Positions 27,390 to 36,970 of a DNA stretch of 64,000 nt are shown here, piece after piece (position 1 is the stretch's first letter; every line of letters begins with the position of its first letter). Origin of the DNA: Stutzerimonas chloritidismutans AW-1 (GTDB lineage Bacteria > Pseudomonadota > Gammaproteobacteria > Pseudomonadales > Pseudomonadaceae); contig NZ_AOFQ01000003.1 of NCBI RefSeq assembly GCF_000495915.1, positions 19,412 to 83,411 on the forward strand. Reading direction: 5' to 3'. The notes beneath the pieces are model-generated. The model worked only from the letters and a program-made list of their open reading frames with translations. It ran no database searches and was not told where the DNA came from. Made by a program: the position numbers and the translations under genes.

Positions 27390-28138
27390 TGCGTATTCTG
27401 ATCGCCAACGACGACGGGGTGTATGCACCCGGGCTCGCCGCGCTTTATGACGCGCTGGCCGACTATGCCGAGTGCAAGGTGGTAGCCCCGATCCAGGACA
27501 TGAGCGGCGCCAGCAGCGCCCTTACCCTGGACCGCCCGCTTCATCCTGTCAGCATGCCGAACGGCTTCATCGGGCTGAACGGCTCGCCCACCGATTGCGT
27601 GCATCTGGGCCTGAACGGGCTGCTCGAAGAAACACCGGACATGGTGGTTTCGGGCATCAACCTCGGCGCCAATCTGGGCGACGATGTGCTCTATTCCGGC
27701 ACGGTTGCCGCGGCCATCGAAGGCCGCTTCACCGGGCGCCCGGCCTTTGCCTTCTCGCTGGTCTCTCGCTCGACGGAAAACCTGCCGACCGCTGCGCATA
27801 TCGCGCGCCTGCTGGTGGAGAAGCACGACCAGCTCGAAGTGCCGCCGCGCACGGTGCTCAGCGTCAACGTGCCGAACCTGCCGCTTGATCACGTTCGTGG
27901 TATCCAGCTTACCCGTCTGGGACATCGCAGCCGTGCCAAGCCGCCGGTCAAGCAGGCCAACCCTCGCGGCAAGGAGGGCTACTGGATATCCGTGGCCGGG
28001 GACGTCGAGGATGGCGGACCGGGTACCGATTTTCATGCGGTGATGCAGGGTTACGTATCGATTACCCCGCTGCAGCTGGATCGAACTTTTCATGAGGCCT
28101 TCAACGGTCTCGAGAGCTGGCTGGAGAACGTGCTGTGA
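27389..28138 (+). CDS. surE: 5'/3'-nucleotidase SurE
   Basis: SurE is a metal-dependent nucleotidase active on nucleoside 5'- and 3'-monophosphates and short polyphosphate, linked to stationary-phase survival. The protein has 249 residues. The metal site is [15 protein letters not shown] (two Asp), with a conserved Ser/Asn in [23 protein letters not shown]. The stop overlaps a possible GTG start of pcm. Confidence 0.97.
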   Translation: MRILIANDDGVYAPGLAALYDALADYAECKVVAPIQDMSGASSALTLDRPLHPVSMPNGFIGLNGSPTDCVHLGLNGLLEETPDMVVSGINLGANLGDDVLYSGTVAAAIEGRFTGRPAFAFSLVSRSTENLPTAAHIARLLVEKHDQLEVPPRTVLSVNVPNLPLDHVRGIQLTRLGHRSRAKPPVKQANPRGKEGYWISVAGDVEDGGPGTDFHAVMQGYVSITPLQLDRTFHEAFNGLESWLENVL

Positions 28139-28176
28139 GACATCGCGAACAAGACAGCCTGCTGCATGGGTCGGGA

Positions 28177-28812
28177 ATGACCTCCCAACGCACCCGTGAT
28201 CGCCTCATCCAGCGCCTGTACGAGGAAGGTCTTTCCAGCGCCCAAGTGCTCGAAGTCATCCGCCGCACGCCACGTCATCTGTTCGTAGACGAAGCCCTGG
28301 CGCACCGTGCCTATGAAGATACGGCGCTGCCGATCGGACACAACCAGACCATTTCCCAGCCGTTCATGGTTGCACGCATGAGCGAGCTGCTGCTGGCCGA
28401 CGGGCCGCTGGACAAGGTTCTCGAAATCGGGACCGGCTCCGGCTACCAGACCGCCGTGCTGGCGCAGCTGGTCGAGCGGGTCTTCTCGGTCGAGCGCATT
28501 CAGGCGCTGCAGGACCGAGCCAAGGAGCGCCTCGCCGAACTCAAGCTGCGCAATGTGGTCTTTCGCTGGGGCGATGGTTGGGAAGGCTGGCCAGCATTGG
28601 CGCCTTACAACGGGATCATCGTCACCGCAGCGGCAGCCGATGTGCCGCAGGCCCTGCTCGATCAGTTGGCGCCCGGTGGGCGTCTGGTGATCCCGGTAGG
28701 GGCCGGCGAGGTCCAGCAACTCATGCTGATCATTCGAGAGGAGAACGGCTTTTCGCGTCATCTTCTGGATACCGTACGTTTCGTGCCGCTGCTCAATGGC
28801 CCCGTGATTTGA
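28177..28812 (+). CDS. pcm: Protein-L-isoaspartate O-methyltransferase
   Basis: Repairs isoaspartyl residues in ageing proteins using S-adenosylmethionine. I chose the ATG at 28177 ([14 protein letters not shown]), giving 211 residues as in P. aeruginosa. A GTG at 28135 overlapping surE would add 14 residues. The methyltransferase signature [18 protein letters not shown] is clear. surE-pcm-nlpD-rpoS is the standard stationary-phase cluster. Confidence 0.95.
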   Translation: MTSQRTRDRLIQRLYEEGLSSAQVLEVIRRTPRHLFVDEALAHRAYEDTALPIGHNQTISQPFMVARMSELLLADGPLDKVLEIGTGSGYQTAVLAQLVERVFSVERIQALQDRAKERLAELKLRNVVFRWGDGWEGWPALAPYNGIIVTAAAADVPQALLDQLAPGGRLVIPVGAGEVQQLMLIIREENGFSRHLLDTVRFVPLLNGPVI

Positions 28813-28831
28813 TCATTCAGCGGAAGAAAGC

Positions 28832-29767
28832 ATGAAAGACGCTTTATTGTTGTACGCCAAGGGCATGGCCATGGGCGCAGCGGATGTGGTGCCCGGTGTC
28901 TCGGGCGGTACGGTGGCTTTCATCACCGGCATCTACGACGAGCTGCTGCGTTCGATCAGTGCGGTGCCCTATGCCATCCGCCCGTTGCTGCGGGGGCGCG
29001 TCGCCGAGGCGTGGAAGACCGCCAACGGCAGTTTTCTGGTGGTGCTGTTTGCCGGCATCCTGACCAGCATCCTCAGCCTGGCCAGGCTGATTACCTTCCT
29101 GCTGGAAGAGCATCCGATTCCCGTTTGGTCCTTCTTCTTCGGCCTGATCCTGGTTTCCGTGCATCTGGTGGGCAAGGAGATCCAGCGGCGCAACCTGTCG
29201 CGGCTGGTGAGTTTCTGCCTGGGTATCGGTTTCGCCTACTGGATAACGGTGGCGGCCCCGGTGCAATGGGGTAGTGACGGCCTGAGCCTGTTCTTCGCCG
29301 GTGCCATCGCCATCTGCGCCATGATCCTTCCGGGGATCTCCGGCAGCTTCATCCTCGTCTTGCTGGGGCTGTATCCGGTGGTGCTGGGTGCGGTAAAGAA
29401 CTTCGATATCGGCGTGATGGCGATCTTCGCTGCCGGTTGCCTGGTGGGTCTGCTCAGCTTTGCCAAGTTCCTCAGCTGGCTGCTCAAGCGCTGGCGCGAC
29501 CTGACTCTGGCGTTTCTCACCGGATTGATGCTCGGCTCGCTGAACAAGGTCTGGCCGTGGAAGGAAACGCTGACCTGGCGTACCAACTCCAGCGGCGAGA
29601 ACGTTCCGGTCCTGCAGCAGAATCTGCTGCCCGGCGCCTATGGCGATCTGACCGGCCAGGACCCGCAGTTGCTGCTGGCCATACTGCTGGCCGTGGGCGG
29701 CATCGTCCTGGTGCTGGGTCTCGAGTGGTTCGCCGGGCGACGCCAGCCGATGACGGAAGGCGTTTGA
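28832..29767 (+). CDS. DUF368 membrane protein, probable polyprenyl-phosphate (C55-P) translocase
   Basis: A 311-residue protein with about eight membrane helices. The DUF368 hallmarks are the two repeats GAADVVPGVSGGTVAFITGIYDEL near the N terminus and MILPGISGSFILVLLGLY in the middle. DUF368 proteins have been identified as flippases that recycle undecaprenyl phosphate across the inner membrane, so a cell-envelope role is likely. It lies between pcm and nlpD in the same orientation. Confidence 0.85.
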   Translation: MKDALLLYAKGMAMGAADVVPGVSGGTVAFITGIYDELLRSISAVPYAIRPLLRGRVAEAWKTANGSFLVVLFAGILTSILSLARLITFLLEEHPIPVWSFFFGLILVSVHLVGKEIQRRNLSRLVSFCLGIGFAYWITVAAPVQWGSDGLSLFFAGAIAICAMILPGISGSFILVLLGLYPVVLGAVKNFDIGVMAIFAAGCLVGLLSFAKFLSWLLKRWRDLTLAFLTGLMLGSLNKVWPWKETLTWRTNSSGENVPVLQQNLLPGAYGDLTGQDPQLLLAILLAVGGIVLVLGLEWFAGRRQPMTEGV

Positions 29768-29795
29768 CGCACGTGTCTATGAAAGGGAGCGGGCA

Positions 29796-30647
29796 TTGAG
29801 GCTCACAGCAGTACGGCGGTGGATTCGCGACCCTTTGGTCCGCTCGATGGTCGGCGTGCTAGTGATCGCCGGCACGCTGGTCGGTTGCGCATCCTCGCCT
29901 CCGGGCGGTGGTGTGCAGGTCGTCGATCGCAACCAGCGTGATCGTGTCACCAGTGGGCAGTACATCGTGCGCCGCGGCGACACGCTGTGGTCCATCGCTT
30001 TCCGCTTTGGCTGGGATTGGCGCGATCTGGCCCGCGTAAACGGCATTCAGCCGCCGCATGTCATCTATCCCGGTCAGCGGATTCGCTTTAGCGGCGGCGC
30101 CACCCGAACGGCCGCTGCTACCCCGCAGCCGGTGCCCAGGCCTTCTTCCAGTCCCGCCCCATCCACCCCGGTCGTGGTCGCCAATCCGGTTCCGCGCCAG
30201 CCGGCGATCACCACACAACCTAAGCCCGCGGTTAGCCAGCCGGCGCGCACTCCGGTTACGCCTGTGACCCGCTCTGCAAGCGGTTGGGCATGGCCAGCGA
30301 ACGGCACGATCATCGGTCGTTTTTCCTCAAACGGTAGTTTGAATAAAGGAATTGATATCGCTGGGGATTTGGGACAGCCTGTCCTGGCTGCTTCTGATGG
30401 GACTGTTGTGTACGCCGGCAGTGGATTACGGGGTTACGGCGAACTTGTGATCATCAAGCACAGCGATACCTATGTAAGCGCCTACGGACACAACCGCAGG
30501 CTGCTGGTGCGGGAGGGTCAACAAGTCAAGGCTGGGCAAAGTATCGCCGAGATGGGATCGACGGGTACCGACCGGGTGAAGCTGCATTTCGAGATTCGTC
30601 GCCAGGGCAAACCCGTAGACCCGCTGCAATACCTGCCAAGACGTTGA
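29796..30647 (+). CDS. nlpD: Lipoprotein NlpD, LysM and degenerate LytM domains (amidase activator)
   Basis: NlpD activates periplasmic amidases at division. The start is probably the TTG at 29796 after a GGGAG ribosome site. The signal peptide has the lipobox LVGC (Cys about residue 31). A LysM domain ([18 protein letters not shown], about 55-98) is followed by a Pro/Thr-rich linker and a LytM/M23 domain (about 175-280). In that domain the first zinc His is replaced (NKGIDIAG) and the HxH motif reads KLH, so it should be catalytically dead, as in other NlpD. In other gammaproteobacteria the rpoS promoter lies inside this gene. Confidence 0.93.
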   Translation: MRLTAVRRWIRDPLVRSMVGVLVIAGTLVGCASSPPGGGVQVVDRNQRDRVTSGQYIVRRGDTLWSIAFRFGWDWRDLARVNGIQPPHVIYPGQRIRFSGGATRTAAATPQPVPRPSSSPAPSTPVVVANPVPRQPAITTQPKPAVSQPARTPVTPVTRSASGWAWPANGTIIGRFSSNGSLNKGIDIAGDLGQPVLAASDGTVVYAGSGLRGYGELVIIKHSDTYVSAYGHNRRLLVREGQQVKAGQSIAEMGSTGTDRVKLHFEIRRQGKPVDPLQYLPRR

Positions 30648-30747
30648 CCTGTCACCTGCCTGTTCCAGCACTAGGTTGGGCTTGAGCGTAGCCAGGGACC
30701 CGCGCCGCTTGGGCCTGTTGTCGAACCCGGAACAGGACAAGAATAAA

Positions 30748-31743
30748 ATGGCACTTAAAGACCACGCGCTGGAGTTTGACGTCGACGATGCGGTTCTGCT
30801 CATGGAAACGCCGATCCACTTCGACCAGAAAGACAAAGTGACCAAGGCTGCCAGTGCAGGCAGACCCAAGGCCACATCCAGCAAACAGCACAAGTTCATC
30901 GACTACAACCGGGCGCTAGATGCAACCCAGTTGTATCTCAACGAAATCGGTTTCTCCCCCCTCCTGACCCCCGAAGAAGAAGTGCATTTCGCGCGTTTGG
31001 CGCAGAAAGGCGATCCGGCGGGGCGCAAGCGCATGATCGAAAGCAACCTTCGCCTGGTGGTCAAGATCGCCCGACGCTACGTCAATCGCGGTCTTTCCCT
31101 GCTCGATTTGGTCGAGGAGGGCAATCTTGGTCTGATTCGCGCGGTGGAGAAATTCGACCCCGAGCGCGGCTTCCGCTTTTCCACCTATGCCACCTGGTGG
31201 ATTCGACAGACCATCGAACGGGCGATCATGAATCAGACCCGCACGATTCGCCTGCCGATTCATGTGGTCAAGGAATTGAACGTCTACCTCCGGGCCGCTC
31301 GCGAGCTGACCCAGAAGCTCGACCACGAACCCAGCCCTGAAGAGATCGCCAACCTGCTGGAGAAGCCGGTCGGTGAGGTCAAGCGCATGCTGGGGCTCAA
31401 CGAACGCGTCACTTCGGTGGACGTGTCGCTTGGCCCGGACACGGACAAGACGCTGCTCGATACACTGACCGACGATCGCCCGACCGATCCTTGCGAGCTC
31501 CTGCTGGATGACGATCTGTCCAACAGCATCGACCAATGGCTGTCTGATCTGTCCGAAAAGCAGCGGGAGGTGGTTATCCGTCGTTTTGGCCTGCGCGGCC
31601 ATGAAGCCTCGACGCTGGAGGAGGTGGGGCAGGAGATCGGCCTGACCCGCGAGCGTGTTCGCCAGATCCAGGTGGAGGCGCTGCGCCGTCTGCGCGAGAT
31701 TCTCGAGCGTAACGGCCTGTCGAGCGACGCGCTGTTCCAGTGA
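30748..31743 (+). CDS. rpoS: RNA polymerase sigma factor RpoS
   Basis: Sigma-38, the stationary-phase and general-stress sigma factor. The protein has 331 residues from the ATG at 30748 ([20 protein letters not shown]). Region 1.2-2 is clear ([24 protein letters not shown], then [22 protein letters not shown]) and region 4.2 carries the helix-turn-helix ([28 protein letters not shown]). The C terminus GLSSDALFQ matches Pseudomonas RpoS. Confidence 0.98.
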   Translation: MALKDHALEFDVDDAVLLMETPIHFDQKDKVTKAASAGRPKATSSKQHKFIDYNRALDATQLYLNEIGFSPLLTPEEEVHFARLAQKGDPAGRKRMIESNLRLVVKIARRYVNRGLSLLDLVEEGNLGLIRAVEKFDPERGFRFSTYATWWIRQTIERAIMNQTRTIRLPIHVVKELNVYLRAARELTQKLDHEPSPEEIANLLEKPVGEVKRMLGLNERVTSVDVSLGPDTDKTLLDTLTDDRPTDPCELLLDDDLSNSIDQWLSDLSEKQREVVIRRFGLRGHEASTLEEVGQEIGLTRERVRQIQVEALRRLREILERNGLSSDALFQ

Positions 31744-31886
31744 CATCAATGTCGTCGGGTCTGGTTGCCGGGCCCGACGACAATCCCGCCGCTGCTGCAC
31801 TCTTCCTGACCCCTTACACACGCGGCCTTGGGTCGATCCCTTGGCTTAATCCGTTGCGGTCGATTTTCTTGGTTGTCCTCTCCCTG

Positions 31887-31904
31887 TGTACGCATTTGCT
31901 TACA
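31887..31904 (+). promoter_or_regulatory. GacA-box candidate upstream of rsmZ
   Basis: TGTACGCATTTGCTTACA matches the TGTAAG-N6-CTTACA element recognised by the GacA response regulator at 11 of 12 defined positions. It lies about 175-190 bases before the predicted RNA start, an unusually long but known spacing for rsmZ promoters. It overlaps a second palindrome at 31895-31919 with 11-base perfect arms (TTTGCTTACAA and its complement). Confidence 0.7.
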
Positions 31905-32064
31905 AACGTTGTAAGCAAAGCCCACGAAACAGCTACGGCGACCGGCGATTTATGCCCGACTCACTACGCAACTTACTGATTTTTATAGAAATTATTAGAT
32001 GCTCTGGATGGGCCAGGCAGTGCTGCGGCTGGATGCCACAGCTTGTTGTCGTCACGCCGATCAT

Positions 32065-32070
32065 TAATAT
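32065..32070 (+). promoter_or_regulatory. Predicted -10 element of rsmZ
   Basis: TAATAT, followed after about seven bases by the likely start of the GGA-rich RNA. No strong -35 is visible, as expected for an activator-dependent promoter. Confidence 0.5.
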
Positions 32071-32076
32071 CGCACC

Positions 32077-32211
32077 CGTGCTCAGGGATTAGCGCGGCCT
32101 TCAGGATGAAGGTCAAGGACCGCCGCAGGAAGCGGTGTCATCCAGGAAGATGAGAAGGGATACAGGGAACAAGGAAGGAGGCGGGCGGGGGCAAACCCGC
32201 CCCTTTTTTTT
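32077..32211 (+). ncRNA. rsmZ: RsmZ-type CsrA/RsmA-sequestering small RNA
   Basis: A stretch of about 135 bases downstream of rpoS, the normal rsmZ site in Pseudomonas, with repeated GGA motifs: CAGGGAT, CAGGAT, CAAGGACC, CAGGAAG, CAGGAAG, AAGGGAT, CAGGGAAC, AAGGAAGGAG. Several sit in short hairpin loops (for example CCGCAGGAAGCGG). It ends in a perfect GGGCGGG/CCCGCCC stem and eight T. RsmZ titrates the translational repressor RsmA under GacS/GacA control. The 5' end is estimated from the -10 box. RsmX or RsmY cannot be excluded by sequence alone, but position favours RsmZ. Confidence 0.85.
32183..32211 (+). terminator. Intrinsic terminator of rsmZ
   Basis: GGGCGGG and CCCGCCC pair perfectly around a six-base loop, followed by an eight-T run. 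Confidence 0.9.
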
Positions 32212-32286
32212 GCCTGCGAGAAACTCCCGCTGAACCGAGTGGCCGGGGCACGGCCTAATGGGAACAGTCCATCAGCGGAGAACCAC

Positions 32287-32424
32287 ATGAACGGCGACCA
32301 GCACAACGACCAGCCCACCAAAGAGCAGGACGACGTGACCCGTCGGCCGGATGAGGCTGACGAAGATCAGCTCGATGAGGCTATCGAAGAAACCTTTCCA
32401 GCCAGCGATCCGATCTCGCCCTGA
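32287..32424 (+). CDS. 45-residue conserved acidic protein with ETFPASDP motif
   Basis: A small, highly acidic, probably disordered protein ending LDEAIEETFPASDPISP. Short proteins with a DEAxEExFPASDPP-type tail are widespread in proteobacteria but have no assigned function. The ATG at 32287 follows GGAGA at a good distance. It occupies the place next to rsmZ where P. aeruginosa carries fdxA. Confidence 0.75.
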   Translation: MNGDQHNDQPTKEQDDVTRRPDEADEDQLDEAIEETFPASDPISP

Positions 32425-32442
32425 TCAACCGGAGGCGCACGC

Positions 32443-33288
32443 TCAAACGGCTTGTTCCTTCCCCTCCGTACGCATCAATAGCGCAGGCATGATATGCCTG
32501 CGCAACAGCGGCGCCACATCCTCCCTCGCGCATGGCGCGATCTCCATCCAACCCAGTTCTTCCAGTTCGGCCTGCACCTTCACTGCGTGGGGCAGGCGTC
32601 CGATGAACACATCCGCCTCCACCTGATGGTCCGGCTCGTTGGCAGCCGGTGCGCGGAAGTGCCCGAACGACTCGAGGTCATCATCCTCGAGCCTCAGGTC
32701 GAGTTCTTCATGAAGCTCACGCTTGAGGGTTTGCAGAGGTGTTTCGCCCGGCTCTGCCTTGCCCCCGGGGAGCATGAAGAAGCGGGTGCTGCGTTTGCGC
32801 ACGACCAGGAGGCGTCCGCGTTCGTCGATCAGGCAGGCGATGGCGATGTTCAGGGTTGCAGCTGGCATGGGCATCATCCTTCGGTCATGGAGCAGGGCAA
32901 TCAGTGCCTTGGTCCGTCGGTAGCGGGCCAGTCGGTCGGCCAGGGTGTCAGGCAGCTGGTCCGTCATGACGAAGCCAAGTCGCGTATAGAAATCCAGAAG
33001 TTCCGGTTTACAGAACAGCCAGACCGGTCCGCTGTTCGACATCAGCGCTTCGCGTACAAGCTGCGCGCCGATGCCGCGGCTCCGCTGCGAAGGGCTCACC
33101 AACAAGCCGGTCAGAAAATGCCCATCCGCTACTGGCGTCAGGCAGAGCCCACCGAGGATAGCGCCGCGCCGGGCCACCCAGCATGTGGCCTCGGGACGTA
33201 TGCGGTTACGGCTGTTGTGGGCTCGATAGAACCTGACCAGCAGCGGCTGCAGAGCCTTGGGGAGCGGCGAATAGTCGAGAGTGGGCAT
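32443..33288 (-). CDS. GNAT acetyltransferase - Nudix hydrolase fusion
   Basis: A 281-residue two-domain protein. Residues about 1-135 form a GNAT N-acetyltransferase (acetyl-CoA motif VSPSQRSRGIGAQLVREAL, then PELLDFYTRLGFV). Residues about 143-280 form a Nudix domain with the box GGKAEPGETPLQTLKRELHEELDL, where the usual Gly before the last hydrophobic residue is Asp but all catalytic Glu remain. The Nudix half resembles nucleotide-diphosphate hydrolases. Substrates cannot be told from sequence. Confidence 0.88.
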   Translation of the reverse strand: MPTLDYSPLPKALQPLLVRFYRAHNSRNRIRPEATCWVARRGAILGGLCLTPVADGHFLTGLLVSPSQRSRGIGAQLVREALMSNSGPVWLFCKPELLDFYTRLGFVMTDQLPDTLADRLARYRRTKALIALLHDRRMMPMPAATLNIAIACLIDERGRLLVVRKRSTRFFMLPGGKAEPGETPLQTLKRELHEELDLRLEDDDLESFGHFRAPAANEPDHQVEADVFIGRLPHAVKVQAELEELGWMEIAPCAREDVAPLLRRHIMPALLMRTEGKEQAV

Positions 33289-33443
33289 GACCGACCGTGG
33301 ATTCTTCGAGGGCGCTAGTCTAGCGCCTGAGCTGCGATCGCCATACGCCCTGTATCCGACCGCTGCCGTTCATCCGTTCGCTGCATCTTTTCCGTCGTCT
33401 TGGCGCTCTCACCCTTAGCGTTTCCAACGACAGGAATAACAAC

Positions 33444-35381
33444 ATGTTGGATCTACTGATTGTGCTCGCATTCGTTTTCTACGGCCTTTCGGCAGGGATG
33501 CGCGCCCGCTCCAAAGCCTCGCAGAGCCTTCACGAATACTTTCTTGCCGGACGAACCATCAAGGGCTGGCGCGCAGGTGTGTCGATGTCCGCCACGCAGT
33601 TCGCGGCCGATACGCCGTTGCTGGTCAGCGGTCTGGTCGCGACTGCCGGGGTTTTTGCGTTGTGGCGGCTGTGGATATATGGGTTGGCATTCCTGCTGCT
33701 GGCATGGGTATTCGCCTCCGGCTGGCGCCGTGCCGGGGTGCTCACCGACGCCGAACTAACTCGTGTGCGCTACAGCGGTCCCGCAGTGGTGCCGTTGCGG
33801 CTGTTCAAGGCGATCTATTACGGCACCGTTATCAACTGTGTGGTGCTGGCAATGGTACTGGTCGCGGCCATTCGCATTGCCGAGGTGTTTCTGCCATGGC
33901 ACGAGTGGCTGCCGGGCGGCGTCTACGCGGTGATCATGGGCGCAGTGGAAGCCAGCGGCATACGGCTTGGTGAGAGCATCAGTGGGCTCGATCAGCTGAC
34001 GACCAGCACCAACAATCTCATTTCGATCCTGTTGATCCTGACCTTCACGGCGATGTACTCGATCACCGGAGGCCTGCGTGCGGTGGTGCAGACCGATGTC
34101 ATGCAGTTCAGCGTGGCGATGCTGGGTACGTTGGTATACGCCTGGTTCGTGGTGGACGCAGCCGGTGGACTGGGCGGCCTGACCGATCGGATCGTCGAGC
34201 TGTATGGCAGCGAGCAGGCGGCCAAGATGCTTTCGTTCTCGCCGCCGAGCAATGCCGGCGAGGCGCTGACGCCATTTCTGGTGATCGTCGGTTTGCAGTG
34301 GCTGTTCCAGATGAATTCCGACGGTACCGGATACCTGGCGCAGCGCAGCATGGCTTGCCCGACAGATCGTGAGGCGCGTATTGCCGGTTTGGTATTCACC
34401 TGGCTGCAGATATTCCTGCGCAGCCTGTTCTGGCTGGCGATAGCGATCGGTCTGCTGGTGCTGTATCCGTTCAGTCCAGAAGAGATGAGTGGTGAAGGCT
34501 TCACCGCTGCGCGCGAGGCGCTGTTCGTCACCGGTATCGAAGAATTGCTACCGCCGGGTTTCCGCGGGTTGATGCTGGTGGGCCTACTGGCGGCCCTGGC
34601 GTCGACCGTGGATACGCATCTCAATTGGGGCGCTTCGTACTGGAGCAATGATGTCTATGGTGGGGTCGTCGCGCCGAAGCTGCTCAAGCGCAAGCCCAAG
34701 GACAAAGAGCTGGTTCTGGTTGCGCGTCTTTCCAACGTGCTGATCCTGCTGATCGCGATGGTCATCATGGCCAACCTCGGTTCGATCCAGACGGCGTGGT
34801 TCATCTCCTTGCTGTTCGGTGCCGGAATGGGATCGGTGCTGGTACTGCGCTGGCTCTGGGAGAGGATCAATCTGTACTCCGAGCTGACGGCAATGATCGC
34901 ATCGCTGATCACCGCGCCCTTGCTGCTCTACTACTTGGGCACCGATCCGGAGCGTGAGTGGATACGTCTGGGCATCATGTCCCTGGTTACCTGCAGCGCC
35001 GCGATTCTGGTCAGCTACATCACCCCGCCCACGGACAAGGAGACGCTGGATCGCTTCTATCGCAGGGTGCGGCCGTTCGGCTTCTGGGGACAGACCGCCG
35101 TGCGTTGTGGCGTCTCACGCCGGGAGTCGCTCAAGGCCCTCGGTGTACGCCTGTTTGCGGTAGGCGTTACGGCGCTATCGGTCTTCACGTTATTGATCGG
35201 CGTGGGGCGGTTGCTGTTTCCACAGCCGGAAGGAAGTTCTGTGCTGGCGTGGATATGTATCGCCGTTGGGTTGGCCTTGACACCCGTGTGGATGTATCTC
35301 GCGTTCAGCCGTTATTTCGATGATGAACGGGAAGATGATGTGCTTGAACTTCACGAGAAGAGTGCGGATGTGGCTGGCTGA
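33444..35381 (+). CDS. Sodium:solute symporter family (SSF) transporter
   Basis: A large inner-membrane protein (645 residues) with about 13-14 predicted helices and the LeuT-fold features of the SSF family: FLAGRTIKGWRAGVSMSATQFAADTPL near the N terminus, TAMYSITGGLRAVVQTDVMQF in helix 5, and LAALASTVDTHLNWGASYWSNDVYG in helix 8. It probably takes up an organic solute with sodium, but the substrate is not recognisable. A ribosome site (CAGGAATAACAAC) precedes the ATG. The C-terminal soluble tail is acidic. Confidence 0.88.
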   Translation: MLDLLIVLAFVFYGLSAGMRARSKASQSLHEYFLAGRTIKGWRAGVSMSATQFAADTPLLVSGLVATAGVFALWRLWIYGLAFLLLAWVFASGWRRAGVLTDAELTRVRYSGPAVVPLRLFKAIYYGTVINCVVLAMVLVAAIRIAEVFLPWHEWLPGGVYAVIMGAVEASGIRLGESISGLDQLTTSTNNLISILLILTFTAMYSITGGLRAVVQTDVMQFSVAMLGTLVYAWFVVDAAGGLGGLTDRIVELYGSEQAAKMLSFSPPSNAGEALTPFLVIVGLQWLFQMNSDGTGYLAQRSMACPTDREARIAGLVFTWLQIFLRSLFWLAIAIGLLVLYPFSPEEMSGEGFTAAREALFVTGIEELLPPGFRGLMLVGLLAALASTVDTHLNWGASYWSNDVYGGVVAPKLLKRKPKDKELVLVARLSNVLILLIAMVIMANLGSIQTAWFISLLFGAGMGSVLVLRWLWERINLYSELTAMIASLITAPLLLYYLGTDPEREWIRLGIMSLVTCSAAILVSYITPPTDKETLDRFYRRVRPFGFWGQTAVRCGVSRRESLKALGVRLFAVGVTALSVFTLLIGVGRLLFPQPEGSSVLAWICIAVGLALTPVWMYLAFSRYFDDEREDDVLELHEKSADVAG

Positions 35382-35650
35382 TTTATTGGAAGGGTTTATA
35401 TGTATATCACGCAACGATTCTATAATTGCCTTTCTAATATCTATTTGAAGGCTGTCGTGCTGGCATAACAATATCGCGTTCTAGGCTAATTTTATAAAAA
35501 TCATCGAATTGACGCTTTTTTCTATTGTTTTGCATGAAAAGCCGGTCATTCGTCGATTCCTTTGAGCAGTCTCAGGGTTTACATGCTTGTCTCAGGAATA
35601 CGCATTGCTATTGCGTATTTCATAACAAGCACAAAAGCAGAGGTGCCGTC
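35382..35650. other. AT-rich spacer without recognisable gene
   Basis: About 270 bases with many A/T runs (TTTATATGTATATC, AATTTTATAAAAATC, GCTTTTTTCTATTG), clearly richer in A+T than its surroundings. No gene is seen. It probably holds the promoter of the broken outer-membrane gene that follows. The composition suggests acquired DNA. Confidence 0.6.
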
Positions 35651-35899
35651 ATGAATCGACTTTTCAAAACTTCCTTAATGGTTGCCGCTATGCTTCCGGC
35701 TGTTGCCGGTGCGGCTCCCATGACCGGTGACAAGGAAATCACATTGGGTGGTGCAGGAAGCAGCGACAAGGACTTTGACGATACTGTTTTTTCCGTACAG
35801 GGAAGTTGGGGTCAGTATTTAAGCGAATCTTCTCTCTGGGGTGTCCGGCAGACTGTCAATGCGCGTGATACCGAGGGAGAAAGTGGGCGGCCGCAAAAA

Positions 35900-35912
35900 C
35901 TGAGTGCAACAC
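35900..35912 (+). repeat. Left inverted repeat of the IS30-family element
   Basis: CTGAGTGCAACAC, the exact reverse complement of the right end at 36971-36983. Confidence 0.85.
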
Positions 35913-35939
35913 CTGACCTTTCCGGTACGGTGTTGCCCC

Positions 35940-36968
35940 ATGTCCTATTCCGAACTCAGCGTCGAAGAGCGCGCCGCCATTCAACTCGGTCAAGCCCAAG
36001 GTTTCAGCCTGCGCGGGATTGCTCGCCTGATCAACCGATCGCCCTCGACCATCAGCCGCGAGCTGAGACGCAATCAAGACGGCATTGGTGCTTACGCGGC
36101 CCGTAGCGCCCAACAACAGATGAGGATTCGGCGCCAAGCCTGCCGGCCCAAGCGCAAGCTGCTGCCGGGCAGTGAGCGCTTCGAGTTGGTGGTCCACATG
36201 CTGCGTGAGCGTTTGTCTCCCGAGCAGATTGCCGGCAAGCTGCGCAGCATGAACATTTCCAGCCTTAGAGATGCCTACGTCTGTCGCGAGACGATCTACA
36301 ACGCGATCTATGCCCTGCCGGTCGGCGAACTGCGCAAGGAGCTGATCATCTGCCTGCGCCAAGGCAAGACGGCCCGCCGGCCGCGCTCTGGCGGTGTAGA
36401 TCGGCGCGGCCAGATCCCCGAGATGGTCAGTATCCACGTGCGCCCGCCGGAGATCGAAGACCGACTGATGCCGGGCCATTGGGAAGGCGACCTGATCAAG
36501 GGCAAGGCCAACGCCTCGTCCGTAGGCACCTTGGTAGAGCGCACCAGTGGCTACCTGATCCTGGTGAAGATGAACGACGCGACGGCGACCTCGGCGATGG
36601 AAGGTTTCAGCGCGGCGCTCAATCGCATGCCGCTGGCGATGCGCAAGAGCATGACCTACGACCAGGGGCGGGAGATGGCGCGGCACGCCGAGATCACCCA
36701 GAAGACCGGGGTGGCGATCTACTTCTGCGACCCGCACAGTCCTTGGCAGCGCGGCAGCAACGAAAACATCAATGGCTTGATCCGCCAGTACCTGCCCAAG
36801 GGCACAGACCTGTCGGTACACAGCCAGGAAGAGCTGGATGCCATTGCACTGCAATTGAATATGCGCCCGCGCAAGCGCTTCGACTTCAAATGCCCGATTG
36901 AAGTCATGAGCGAGGTGATGCAAGAAGCCATGGCTATGCGGCATGATGCTCCAGCTTCAATTCAATAA
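35940..36968 (+). CDS. IS30-family transposase
   Basis: The transposase has 342 residues from the ATG at 35940 (MSYSELSVEERAAIQLGQAQG). The N-terminal helix-turn-helix is GFSLRGIARLINRSPSTISRELRRN. The DDE catalytic core contains MPGHWEGDLIKGK (first Asp), MTYDQGREMARH (second Asp) and SPWQRGSNENINGLIRQYLPKG with the Glu. All three acidic residues are intact, so it may be active. Confidence 0.93.
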   Translation: MSYSELSVEERAAIQLGQAQGFSLRGIARLINRSPSTISRELRRNQDGIGAYAARSAQQQMRIRRQACRPKRKLLPGSERFELVVHMLRERLSPEQIAGKLRSMNISSLRDAYVCRETIYNAIYALPVGELRKELIICLRQGKTARRPRSGGVDRRGQIPEMVSIHVRPPEIEDRLMPGHWEGDLIKGKANASSVGTLVERTSGYLILVKMNDATATSAMEGFSAALNRMPLAMRKSMTYDQGREMARHAEITQKTGVAIYFCDPHSPWQRGSNENINGLIRQYLPKGTDLSVHSQEELDAIALQLNMRPRKRFDFKCPIEVMSEVMQEAMAMRHDAPASIQ

Positions 36969-36970
36969 CC

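Noticed and set aside
32494..33318. 274-residue plus-strand frame over the GNAT-Nudix gene
   Set aside because: No family features; the minus-strand protein has two clear domains.
35856..36944. 362-residue open frame opposite the IS30 transposase
   Set aside because: Antisense shadow; the transposase has all DDE motifs.
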